From Knoxdaviesia capensis (Eukaryota; Ascomycota; Sordariomycetes; Microascales; Gondwanamycetaceae), in NCBI GenBank assembly GCA_001510575.1, contig LNGK01000008.1, positions 66,784 to 130,783 of the forward strand: a stretch of 64,000 nucleotides of DNA, read 5' to 3'. A model generated the notes under the pieces. It did not search any database and was not told the DNA's origin. It saw only the letters and a list, made by a program, of their open reading frames with translations. This document shows positions 1 through 11,027 of this stretch, piece after piece. The position numbers were made by a program, and so were the translations under genes. How positions within the stretch are numbered: the stretch's first letter is position 1; each line of letters begins with the position of its first letter.

Positions 1-2196
1 GGGGGCTGGAAGGCCGACTCCGGCATGTTGTGCTGGTGGTGAACAGCTATCCGTTGGGAGTTGGGCATCAACGTCCCTCAGGACCACAAGGCCTGGCCCT
101 CCACCCCCTTCCGCCCCGTTCTTGTGCCATCACTCCTGGTGTGGCGAAGAAGACATTGGTCCTCTCCTCTCTCCCCTCTCCCGGGTTGGACACAGAGTAC
201 GGGCAGCACTGCACGATCGCCGCGGAGAATAGCAGGCGCTTCGGCTGCCTCCACAAACCTCCTGCGTTAGTGTTCTACAGCACTGACTACAGTGCAGTGC
301 ACTGCTGCAGGAGGGAATGAGGCTGTTTGGGAAGGGCCCGTTGGGCTGCATCTGGCTTGCCCCTATATGCCCTAACGCCCTCTCTATCTCTCTCTATCCA
401 CCGATCACAGTCCCAGTACCTGGCGTTTGGCGTGGAGCCTATGGGATTTGCTTGCTGGCTGGTTTTTGTCCCCGTCGAGGTGCATATAGTAGCGCCGTGC
501 CCGTGGAAACATACCCGTTGGCCCCCCCCTTTTCACATCGTCGGCTCTGAGTGTGCGTGTTTGGAGGACCGGCCCTCAGAATCCAGACAGCACCAAGCCC
601 AGGGCCAGCTTGATTGAGGGACTGTTGTGGCGATTTTGCTGTGCTGGCCAAGCCCTGTGGTGCCATTTTGTTTAAAAGACTGGCAGAGAAATTTCGGCGG
701 ATAGTGAGTCCAGACTCTGGGGTGTTAGGTGGAAAGAAGCCACCACATACTACGGTGCCACTCAAGTCGGTGTAAACATCCCTAGGGACGTAGTTTCTCC
801 ACTGCCGCTCGGAAACCTATCCGAGATGAATGTTGGCCGGCTTCAGTGTCCTGAGATGTTCGGGATCTCGCGGTGGAGAATATAAACCACGGAGGGGAAG
901 TTCTCCTCTGGAGCACCCAGCAAGCATGTCTTGGTAAGGACCTGGACACGTAGAGAGAGATGCTTAGCCACGCCCACCGATAAATGACCCGCAGAAGAAC
1001 CGGCTCTGATGTGTGAGATTGCGGAGACAAAGTGCAGGGCAGCCACGTTAGTCTGCGTACATTAGATTACCAGCCTAGCACACACACGCACACACACACC
1101 CGCAGGAAGTGCTCGGAGGCATGGCTGCGAGATGGGGTCTCGGGCGAGTCCAGCTGATCGAGGACACAGGGAACCAAAGCTTGGAGAATGGGGGAGGAGG
1201 TTCAATCTGCGTATTTCTCTGTGCAGTACGAAATGGATAGCAGGATGTGACATGAAAGGAGGCTTCGGGGTTGGGTTTGAAACAGATCTGGTGGCGTCTG
1301 TTCTAGCCAGGGAGAAAGCGAGATTCTCATCATGGCTACCAAGCACCTGTCTCTCTATGAGATGTGAACGGAAGAGAGAGAGATAGACGGAAGCCACCAT
1401 CACGCCTCCGAGTTTAGCCAGTCCCCCGGGTCTCTCTCTCTCTCTCTGTCTCTCTCTCTGTCTCTCTCTCTCTCTCTGTCTCTGTCTCTCTCTCTCTCTC
1501 CCCGATCCCGATAACTCCAGCGCCACGGCGCCCAAGTCTGCATCGGAAGACAGGACTTGGCCGGGTTAGGCAAGTTTTGCGGCCGTGGAAGGGTGTTCGT
1601 GGCGGACACGTGGCGTTCACCGTGGGAGAACAGGCGCAGCGAGTCACCCGTGTATATGAGAGTTTAAGAAGCCAAAGAGACATTATATCTGTGTATGTGT
1701 CCGGGAGAAACACCGGTGGTCGGAGAAGCAACGGGTCGGGGAGCTGGAGAAACCCGGGCATTGGGAGTGTATGTGTGAGTGTGTGATGGAAGTGAGACCG
1801 GCGCCAGCGGCCAGCAGGAGAGTGTTTTAGGAGGCCTTCCACCCAGAGAAGAGACACTGGTCTTGGATCTCTGCTGGGTTCAGCGTGCTAAATTTGACCG
1901 CCATCAACCGGGTCGGTGTGATCGATGTGTTGTCATGATCATCGCCGGTATCATAGGCATCTACGGGTCAGGAGGAAGATGTTAGTTCACGAAAAGGCAA
2001 GAACAGGTGAACACTACGGAGAACAAGAAATAGGCTATTGATCTTTTTTCTCATTTCAGACGGATTTAAATGGGACGGTCGTGTCGCTTGTGGCCGTTTC
2101 CATTCAAACGCACTTCTGCGGTTGTTTCAATGATATACATTTGACAGTTGGAACCCTAACCCAGACTCTACCACCACCACACACATTGTGGCCCGC
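1..2196. other. Intergenic tract without recognisable gene
   Basis: No open frame here shows family motifs, a credible exon chain or more than scattered short ORFs. Visible structures are a short CA run near 1079-1098, the CT/CTGT microsatellite at 1431-1500, and a telomere-like AACCCTAACCC at 2152-2162 in the presumed 3' UTR of the proteasome gene that ends at 2197. The left edge may include UTR of a gene outside the window, but nothing proves it. Confidence 0.6.
1431..1500. repeat. CT-rich microsatellite with interspersed TG
   Basis: About 70 bp of almost pure TCTC with regularly interspersed TCTG units. It is simple-sequence DNA with no coding evidence. The Arg/Glu-repeat peptides readable on the minus strand are a by-product of the repeat. 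Confidence 0.9.
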
Positions 2197-3159
2197 TCAG
2201 TCCTTCTTCAGCGGCACCAGAATCTCCTCGATGCCGTTAGGGGTGACCACCAGCATCTGCAGGTTATCACCGACCTCAATATGGCGCTCGACAGCACCGT
2301 CAAAGGCATCCTTGACGAGGCGCTCCACCGCGTCGCGCGGCAGCGGGCGCCGGGGCCGCTCCTGCAGCGAGTGGCCCTCGCCCGAGTTGGGCACGAACTG
2401 GTTCTTGAAGTTGACCTGGTTATCCAAGAACGGCATGATCAGGGACGCAGCGGCGCCGGCGGCCCGGCACTGCTCGCGCTCGTACGAGCCGACGGGGTCG
2501 TACGAGTACACGGCGCCGTGGCCGTCCTCGTCGATGCCGGCCAGAATGGCATACGCGTAGTACGGGAAGAAGCGCTTCTGGTACAGGATGGTGGCCAGGC
2601 GCGCGGCGCACGCCTTGACGCTCATCGGCTTGCCGTGGCGGTAGCGGTACATCTTGCACACCATGTCCAGGCGGTCCTTCAGCGCCTCGCCGTCGGCCGC
2701 GAAGCCCACCACCGAGAGCACCAGCGTGGCGTCGTCCTGCGACGTGGTCGTGCCGCCGACGCGGAACACCTTGGGTGCGTAGCGTGTGTTGATCGAGTAG
2801 CCCGACGTGTGGCGCGTGTCGCCGGCCACAATGGCGAAGTCGGCGCCGGCGATGGCGAGGGTGGTGCCGCCGTTGTCGGCGTAGCTGCAGATACAAACAA
2901 GAAGAAAGAGAGAGATGGGTCAGCTCGTGCTCATGGGGAGTGGTTCCCGTTCTTGAAGCTTCAAGTCCTGGACTTCAGAGTCCTGTAGGTTAAGGTTAGG
3001 CATAGAGGGGTTGGTGCGGGGGGGGGACGGCAAAAGGGCTCCGACATACGGCTCAAAGGCATGTTGCCGGGCGCCGCCGCCGGCAGAAGCTGAGGTGGGA
3101 GTGTCGGAGAGAGCGTAGTTGGGCCCGTTCATCAACGGGTTTTGGCTGAACATGGCCAT
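2197..3159 (-). CDS. PRE7: 20S proteasome subunit beta type-6 (yeast Pre7-like)
   Basis: Structural beta-ring subunit of the 20S core particle, acting in ubiquitin-dependent proteolysis in cytosol and nucleus. Two exons join in frame: 3159-3050 and 2884-2197, with a 165-bp intron (donor GTATGT, acceptor CTGCAG). The product is 265 residues. The junction gives FEP-YADNGGTTLAIAG, the normal start of the mature beta fold. The family hallmarks AGDTR, YSINTRY, KRFFPYYAY, DPVGSYEREQCRA and the block around IMPFLDNQVNFKNQ are all present. Beta-6 belongs to the non-catalytic beta subunits: the position occupied by the catalytic Thr in active subunits is not preceded by a Gly-Thr processing site. A second ATG lies two codons after the chosen one (3153). 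The gene is divergent from STT4 and shares its upstream interval. Confidence 0.96.
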
Positions 3160-4079
3160 GGTGGGCGGAAGGCTGGTGGGGGGAGGAAACCGGTGTCGGA
3201 AGTTGGCGGGAGTACGGAGAGAGAGAGTGCCGGCCGGAGGAGAGCGGCGAGAGAGGATCAATCGAAGATGAGGAAGTGCGACCACGGCGAGAGAAAAAGG
3301 TCGGAAGTGGTGATCGGAAAAGCAGATTTCGTTCGCAGAGATGAGAAGTGTGCGTTTGCTGTCAGAGAGTTGCAAGCCAAAATCCAGGACGACGATCAAC
3401 GGTGGTGGTGATGTTTCCCTGCAGAGACTACGCGTGCTGCTTGGAGCCTTGATTGCTGGGGTGGACTCAGATTCGGCTGTGGCTGAAGCTCGGATGACAA
3501 ACGGCGGTCAGCCACACTTTGACCCCACTACCCAGCGACCCAACACACGTCACGGTGAGTGGCTGTGGCTGGAAGCCCGGCAGCAGCTGACAGCTGCTGT
3601 CAGCTGAAATAGGAGAACTTAACCACCCCAGAGCTTATTTCCAGTGAAGCTTCTTTTTTTCTATGGGACACGATATTTTGCTTCTGATCTCTCTTCCCCT
3701 TTTCCTCACCCTCTCTCTCTCCCTCTCTCACCAAGAGAACATCCAATCATCGCGAACGGTGATGGTGTTCTAGTTCTTTGGTGTGCCTCTCTCTTTTGCT
3801 TTCTTTCTGTTGTGTGCCGGTGATTTGATATTTCTCCCATTGGCTTTGATCCGCCTGAAATCATATATAAGATAGTTCCTGTTATATTCCAGCGTCCGTG
3901 TTTGAATCTTAGAGTTATAGGAGTCCTTGAAGTGCCGATTCTGTCGCTTGGTCTTCACTCTTGATATCTGTTGTCGCAAAGTCTCCTCTACCTGTTGGCT
4001 GTGTATCATCTTTCCTTCTGCCACTGTCTCTACGCCAAAGTTATCGCCCTGTCTCACACCACTCCTCCTCTTCCTAATC
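3160..4079. promoter_or_regulatory. Shared divergent promoter interval of PRE7 and STT4
   Basis: The 920 bp between the two start codons must hold both promoters. The left part is purine-rich on plus, so pyrimidine-rich on the PRE7 coding strand. The right part is CT-rich on plus, ahead of STT4. Visible signals are an inverted repeat CAGCTGACAG-CTG-CTGTCAGCTG at 3584-3606 and a pyrimidine tract around 3690-3730. I found no copy of the Rpn4-type proteasome element TTTGCCACC in this interval. No other gene is supported here. Confidence 0.65.
3584..3606. promoter_or_regulatory. Perfect 10-bp-arm inverted repeat, possible operator
   Basis: The arms CAGCTGACAG and CTGTCAGCTG flank a 3-bp CTG spacer. 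Each arm contains the E-box-like palindrome CAGCTG. It lies near the middle of the PRE7/STT4 intergenic interval, about 425 bp from the PRE7 start and 475 bp from the STT4 start. Dimeric factor binding is inference from symmetry and position only. Confidence 0.4.
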
Positions 4080-7000
4080 ATGTCGCGGAACCTCCGGCAG
4101 CGCGCGCTCGACAAGCTCGCCGCGCTCTCGGCCGGCAGCCCGGCCACGTCGTTTGACCGGTCCGGCATCGAACGCTTGTGCAAGGCCTGCCATGTTCCGT
4201 CCAAGGCCCGCGAGGCCGCCAATGGCGGTCTGCCGCCCCGGCCGCAGGCTGTTGCCCGTGTCCCCATGGTTCGTGCTCCTCTGTTCTGCAGACGGTGGGG
4301 GAGTGTAAACGGAGGAGACCGTAAACCCGTAAACTGACCTGCTGCTCCTGTTGCCGCGCTTCTTCCCAGACCATCCGCGAGTTTGACGTCCTCATTGCCC
4401 TCTGCAAATCCGCCCCCAGCATCACCGTCGCCCAGACCGCCCAGCGCCTCGCCTCCCAGCTTGCGCCGTACATCCTCGAAGCCCACGTCCAGGTGTTCCT
4501 GCCGTCGCCGTACTTCCGCAAGGTCGAGCCGTCGCCTACCGAGGCGCTGTCCTTCCACGTCGCCGCCGCGCTCCTAGTCCTCGGCAGCAAGTTCCCCGAA
4601 ATCGAAGACAAGGTGGCCGAGAGCATCCGTGGGTTCCTCAACGGGTGCATCGGCGTCGCCGGCAAGATGGTCGTGGCTGGCGGTGGCGGTGCCGGTAGCG
4701 CCGGAGACAGCCTCCGGAACGGCACCAGCAAGGCGTCGACTGACGGCGATGTCGACGACACCGCCACCGGCGACGACGACTCGGACGGCCCCCCGAACCT
4801 GGACGACGCGACACGCACGGCAACCCTTGCGGTCGCCCTGCTCGGATTCCTCGATGCCGCCTCTGCCCAGGCCGACTTTTGGCGCGCTGGCAGCCGGCTG
4901 GCACTGATCCGGCAGGTTAAGATGCTGCTCTCGGAAAAGTTCCTGGTTACCGTCGAAACCGCCTTCTCCACCATCCGCAATGCTCACACCCCCGACCGGC
5001 ACGTCAAGGACTGGAAACGGTCGATGCGCCACTACGCCAGTGCCGGCCGCCCCCTGAACGCTCTCCTCCTCCAGCGCAGCTTTGCCTGGCTCCTGGCTGC
5101 TTCGACCTCGCTGCTGGTGGTCGACGACACCGATATGCTGCGCCAGAAGAACGTCCTCGATATCCTGCTCAGCGGCGGCGGTGGTGCGGCGTCTCGGACC
5201 CCCGCGCGCCCGCAGGCGCCGGTCTTCAAAACCGGCAACGTCGATGTTGATTATGCCTCGATCGAGATCTATGCCACAATTGCCACCGACCAGATGCGCT
5301 ACCTCGAAGCCGGCGCCGACTTTGTGACCCAGCTCGGGTCGTCGCAGCAGCAGCAGCTCGCATCCGCTGTCAAGTCCGCCGCCCTCACCGCCTTTCTCAA
5401 CTGTTCGATCCTGAACGACGACGCCGCTGAGGCCGAGCTCCTGATGGCGTGGCTCGAGGATATCGTCCTCGACGCCCAGCAGATGGAAGACGAAACCCTG
5501 GCCGGCACCGTGCTGCGGTCTCTGGCCATCATGTGCCGGCGCAAGCCTGCGTTTGCGCCGGCGTTCAGCCGACTGCTTCCGCGCTTCATTGTGCAGAGCC
5601 AGCCCAACTCACGCACCGTGGCCATCGCGGCCCGCTCGCTCGCCCACATCCTGCACACGCTCTCGAAAGATGCCGTCATCACCACGCTGTACACTCTCGG
5701 CAACATCCTCAGTCCTGTCGGCGACCGCCCCATGACCAGCGGCCTCATCCTGGGCTACGGCAACGGCGAGGACGTCGCGGTGGACATGCCGCCGGCTGCC
5801 GTGTACACCGGACACCAGTCGACCGGCAGCTCCATTTCGCTGGTGCTCAACGGCGACGAAGACATCACGGCCGCCTACAGCAACGTGGTGCAGACCATCA
5901 GCGGAATTGCCGAGGCGAGCAACGACGAGAAGATTGCATCCCTCGCCCAGTCCATTCTGGTGCAGAAGTTCAACAAGATCAGCTCGGTGGTCGACTGCCA
6001 GATGATCGAGGCGGCCGCGGCGCTGTCACTCCGGGGAGGGCCGCTGGAGTTCCGGGGAATGCTCAAGACTTTTACCCGGGCGACACACATGGCTGTGGTC
6101 GAAAAGAAGGACTTCATCCTCGATGCTGTAAGTTTTTTTTGTTTGCTGTTTGTTTCGACTTTATATGTGTAGCGTCTAACTCGCCTCCCCAGATCCTCCG
6201 TGCTCGGACCTACATCTCGTCGCATATCACGCGAGACTCTCCCTACTACTCAATCTACTGGGAGCATCTGCTCGAAACCATTGTGTCTCTGGGCGAAGCG
6301 AACCAGTCTTCCCAGACCCGGGAATCCGATGTCCAACTGGCTGCACGGGAGATTGCCCAACTTTTCCACCCACTGGCCGTCTTCATGGACAAGAACAACG
6401 TCTCGTTTGACGACGACAAGATTCGCGGGTCTCCCGACGACTCCGATGACGAGGACAGCGAAGACTCCAACCAGGGCCTGCTTCGCGATGCCTGGTTCAA
6501 CATTGCCGTCCACGGCTTCCTGCCCAACACCGACCGTGGACGGGCGTATGCCAACGAGCTCCGCCTGATTGCGCTGCACTCGCCGCCTCTGGTTGCCGCC
6601 CAGCGGGGCGAGCAAGTCGAGTCCGACATTGAGCTAAACACGGTGCTGCGCCGCGGCATGCACTCCGACCGCGAGGCGTACCAGAAGAAAGTGCTGTCGG
6701 AGCTGGTGCCGTCGCGCGCCTCGGAGATCCGCGGCCTCAGCTACCGCAAGGTGATCTTCCTGCAGGCGGCATACCTGGTGGAGAGTCTGCGAGCCGACGC
6801 CGGAGACTGCACGCAGGCCATCAGCTACTTTGCCGAGCCGAGCATGCGCCGCGGCGAGGTGAGCAATATTATGGACAGCATTGCCGCCGCGGTGGTCGAC
6901 CGGTACCTGCGCAAGACGCTCAGCGGCTCGGAGCCGGCGTTTTCGGCCGGCCACGCGGCGTCGCAGCTGGCCGCGGTGTTCTGCGCCTGCTGCCACCGCA

Positions 7001-9415
7001 TCGAGCGCGTGCAGCAGGCTGCCTTCAGCTGTGCGGATCGCATCCTCAGCGATGTGCCGTCGGCCCTGAGCCACCGCTCGGCGCTATATGCGCTCCTCGA
7101 GCTGCTGTCGCTGATGTGGTCGAGCTGCTTGGATGCAGAAACCGACCAGTTCATGCCGCGGTCGGTGTTTTCGTCGCCCCTAGGCCGGGTCACCATTGAG
7201 CTGTCGTACGACTACGAGTACCGCCGCCGCACCCTGGATGTCCTGATCCGGCGCGCCCGGGCGTGGGTGTCGGCCGCCATCGGCATTGCGCCGGCCGATG
7301 TCAAGGGATTGCTCCAGTCGTACCTCTCGGAGTTTGACGATGCCAGTGCCTACGGCCATATCTCGCTGGGCCGGTCGTTTGCGCTGGAGATGGGATCGGT
7401 GGTTCCGTCGTCCGACCCGCGGCTTCAGTCCCTGGACCGCGTCGACAACATCCGCGTCAACACGGCGTCGGACTTTATTGCGCAGTACACGTCCCGCCAG
7501 GAGTACCGCTACGGAGACGCGTCGGCGGACGGCTCCGGCCTCATGGCGATGCCGTCGTCGGGCGACCTCACCACGTACATGCAGCTCAACCGCCGGGCGT
7601 CGTTCCTTCCGGCCGACACCTCGGAGAGCGCCAGCACGGCGACGGCCCTCGCGCACATGCACGCGCGCATCCTCAGCCAGAAGCCGGTGCCGCCGCGCGA
7701 GGTCCGCGATCTCCTTACGCGGGCAGCGTCGCTTCTGTGCCGCAGCCCGCGGGACGAGCCGGTGGTGGCGCACATGCTGGTTGCGATTCCGTTTGCGCTG
7801 TTCGACAAGTCGTCGGTCAAGCTGGGCGTGTCGCTGTGGCTCGGCGTGATGACGGAGAACGCGCAGCGCGGCCCCAAGCTGCTCAACGAGGTGGCGCAGC
7901 AGTGGGAAGTGTCACTGCAGCGGCGGGTCGGCCTGTTCAACGCGACGGCGCTCGACCACCCGGACCCGTTCTACGTCAAGGCCGAGTTCAGTATGAGCGA
8001 CCTCGACATGATGGCGCGGCGCAAGGTGCAGTACGCGAACGTGCTGGCGCCGCACACGATCGTGCTCGGCTTCTTCAACAGCCACTTCAACGCGTGTCGC
8101 CACGGCAGCCCGGACACGCAGCACGTGTTCCTGCGGCTGGTCGACGTCACGCTGGCGGCCTGTGCGTCGCCGACTTCGGGGGCCTCGCACCACCCGCTGG
8201 CGCGCGAGCTGTGGATGCAGATCGTGCTGCTAGGGCTTCGGGTGCTGCGGCTCAGCCCGCCGGTGGCCAAGGTGGCGCAAGCGCGGCTCAAGGACCGCAT
8301 TCTCTCGGCGGCGCTCGCGTGGTTTGCGGCACCGCCGTGCTGGTCATACGGAAGCAACATGCTGCACATGAAGACGGAGATCCGGCTGCTCGGAGACGTG
8401 GCCGGGGCGCTCCGCGAAGTTGTGACGACGATATCGCCCATGCCGCGTGAGCAGCTGTTGCTCCTCCTGCTCGAGAGCGAGCAATCCCGGCTGGCGGTGT
8501 GGGCCAACCCGATGAACGAGAGCGGCCGCGTGCCGCCGCTGATGACGACGCGGACCAAGGCCACGGTGGAGACGGAGATCTGCGGACTGGTGCGGACGGC
8601 GTGGGCGGAGTCGCCGGCGCTGGCGATCCAGCTTGCGTCCCGGTTCTCGTCGGCGCGGATCCACAAGGAAGTGCGCTGGCTGATCATCAACCGGGCGGCG
8701 CAGGTAGTGTCGGAAGCCGAGGCGATCCCGATTCTGCTGGGCGGCGAACTGCCCGCCGACGTCAACGCGCTGCAGCTCAAGCACCTGCTGTACTGGGAAG
8801 CGCTGGACCCGGTGTCGGCGGTGACGCTGTTCCTGCCGGTGTTCCGCAACAACCCGTTCATCCTGCAGTACGCGATGCGCACGCTGGAGAGCCACAGCAT
8901 CGACGTGACGTTCTTCTACGTGCCGCAGATCGTGCAGAGCCTGCGCTACGACGCCATGGGCTACGTGTCGCGCTACATCCTGGAGACGGCGCAGTTCTCG
9001 CAGCTGTTCGCGCACCAGATCATCTGGAACATGAAGGCCAACTCGTTCCGCGACGACGACGCGCAGGTGCCGGACGAGATCAAGCCGGTGCTGGACCGGG
9101 TGACGGAGGCGATGATTGCGGGGTTCTCGCCGGTCGACCGCAACTTCTACGAGCGCGAGTTTGCCTTCTTCACCGAGGTCACCGACATCTCCGGCAAGCT
9201 GAAGCCGCTGATCAAGAAGTCCAAGCCCGAGAAGAAGCAGAAGATCGAGGAGGAGCTGCGCAAGATCAAGGTCGATGTCGGCGTGTACCTGCCCAGCAAC
9301 CCCGACGGCGTGGTCATCGGCATCGACCGCAAGTCCGGCAAGCCGCTGCAGAGCCACGCCAAGGCGCCGTACATGGCCACGTTCCGCATCCGCCGGAAGC
9401 CGACGGAGGGCGAGG

Positions 9416-9447
<32 letters not shown>

Positions 9448-10407
9448 TCCGGCGGCGGCGGCGGTGGTGGTGGTGGTGGTGGTACTGGAGGAGGAGGAGG
9501 AGGAGGCGCAGCGCCGGCATCTGTGCCGACCAACGGCTCGACGGCCATGACGCTGGTGCCGAGCCGCGCCTCGGTTCCCGAGTCGGTGATGGCGGCGACG
9601 GGCGGGGCGGCGGCCGTGGAGATATGGCAGTCGGCCATCTTCAAGGTCGGCGACGACTGCCGCCAGGACATGCTCGCGCTGCAGATGGTGGCGGCGTTCC
9701 GCAGCATCTTCCACGACGTCGGGCTCGACGTGTTCGTGTTCCCGTACCGCGTCATCGCCACCGCGCCCGGCTGCGGCGTGATCGAGGTGCTGCCCAACTC
9801 GATCTCGCGCGACATGCTGGGCCGCGAAGCCGTCAACGGGCTGTACGACTACTTTGTCAGCAAGTACGGCAACGAGGACTCTCTGCGCTTCCAGCAGGCG
9901 CGCGCCAACTTCGTCAAGTCCATGGCGGGCTACTCGGTGATCTCGTTCCTGCTGCAGTTCAAAGACCGCCACAACGGCAACATCATGATCGACGACGCGG
10001 GCCACATCCTGCACATCGACTTCGGCTTCTGCTTCGACATTGCGCCCGGCGGCATCAAGTTCGAGCGCGCGCCCTTCAAGCTGACCGCCGAGATGCTGGC
10101 GGTCATGGGCGGCGGCGCGCTCGACCACCACGCCTTCCGCAGCTTCGAGGAGCTGTGCGTCAAGGCCTTCCTCGCGGCCCGCGCCCACGCCGACAAGCTC
10201 GCCCACATCGTGCGGCTGATGATGGACTCGGGCCTGCCGTGCTTCAAGCCCGAGACCGTGCGCCACTTCCGCGAGCGCTTCGTGCTGGACCGCTCCGAGC
10301 GCGAGGCCGCCGACTTCATGCGCGACCTGATCCGCCGCAGCCACTCGAGCTACTCGACCGGCATCTACGACCAGTACCAGCTCCTGACGAACGGCATTCC
10401 GTACTAA
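4080..10407 (+). CDS. STT4: Phosphatidylinositol 4-kinase III alpha (Stt4)
   Basis: Lipid kinase making PI4P at the plasma membrane. Three exons: 4080-4268, 4370-6127 and 6193-10407. The introns are 101 bp (branch CTGAC, acceptor CCCAG) and 65 bp (donor GTAAGT). The product is 2053 residues, slightly longer than yeast Stt4 (about 1900). The first two-thirds are the helical scaffold. The lipid-kinase C-terminus shows KVGDDCRQD near residue 1800, FPYRVIATAPGCGVIEVLPN, catalytic loop DRHNGN at 1907-1912, the metal-binding DFG at 1925-1927, and the family's terminal NGIPY. An Ala/Gly-rich insertion (about residues 1721-1790) sits between two conserved blocks of the kinase N-lobe. The start has a clean upstream leader and gives a basic N-terminus (MSRNLRQRALDKL). 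The donor of intron 1 (GTTCGT at 4269) is the least certain boundary. Long antisense frames across this gene are GC-driven shadows. Confidence 0.95.
9424..9510 (+). repeat. GCG/GGC/GGT/GGA trinucleotide tract inside STT4
   Basis: Consecutive imperfect GCG, GGC, GGT and GGA triplets encode Ala/Val-rich then Gly-rich sequence, with a single Thr interrupting the Gly runs. The tract is in frame with the kinase, so triplet-length changes would be tolerated. It is the core of the N-lobe insertion described under STT4. Confidence 0.9.
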
Positions 10408-10443
10408 GCTGTGTGTTCGCTCATCCGCTGGCAGCGTCTTGTC

Positions 10444-10514
<71 letters not shown>

Positions 10515-11027
10515 TGTGTGTCTTCTTCATCTTGCCTTCTTTGTGTATCCTCTCATTGCGTCTGCTTTCTCACCTTATATGCGTCCTTTCTTCATATCCT
10601 CCCTCCCGTAATACGTGCGCCCTCCTTTCTCATCCCGTATAACCTCGAATCACTCTCTTGTCAGCTTTCCTCTTGCGTGTCCAGATATCATAGCTTTGCT
10701 TGTGTGTGTTATGTATCGTTGCTTGTTTCCCGCGATAATAGACTTATTTCCTTCCTCAATACGGGGAACCTCTACGTAGATGTCAGTGTGTCCATTTCCA
10801 TTCTATGCAAAATAACGAAACGACTGTCGTCCTCATCATGCCCAGTACCAAAAAACATAAAAGACTCCTGATACCCAAAAGCAAATACACTCGCCCAGAT
10901 GCAGTAGGAGACGAAAGCCCTCGCACGCCACACCACGCCACACGCGGAGACTCCCACTGATCCACGCAGACATACACACACACTCTCTCTCTCTGTGGCG
11001 CCTCCCCCCAAAGCCACACCCGCACAT
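10408..11027. other. Convergent intergenic interval with compound microsatellite
   Basis: This is the 3' flank of both STT4 (plus) and the CDF transporter (minus). It contains the CT/GT microsatellite at 10444-10521, then pyrimidine-rich DNA, and short CA and CT runs around 10975-10995. Only UTR and 3'-end formation signals are expected. No gene is visible. Confidence 0.7.
10444..10521. repeat. (CT)n(GT)n compound microsatellite
   Basis: About 50 bp of CT dinucleotides run directly into about 25 bp of TG dinucleotides, starting roughly 35 bp after the STT4 stop codon and so probably within its 3' UTR. Confidence 0.93.

Noticed and set aside
8344..10530. 728-residue minus-strand frame across STT4
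   Set aside because: It is the GC-rich antisense shadow of the kinase, its N-terminus is a translated microsatellite, and it has no family motif.
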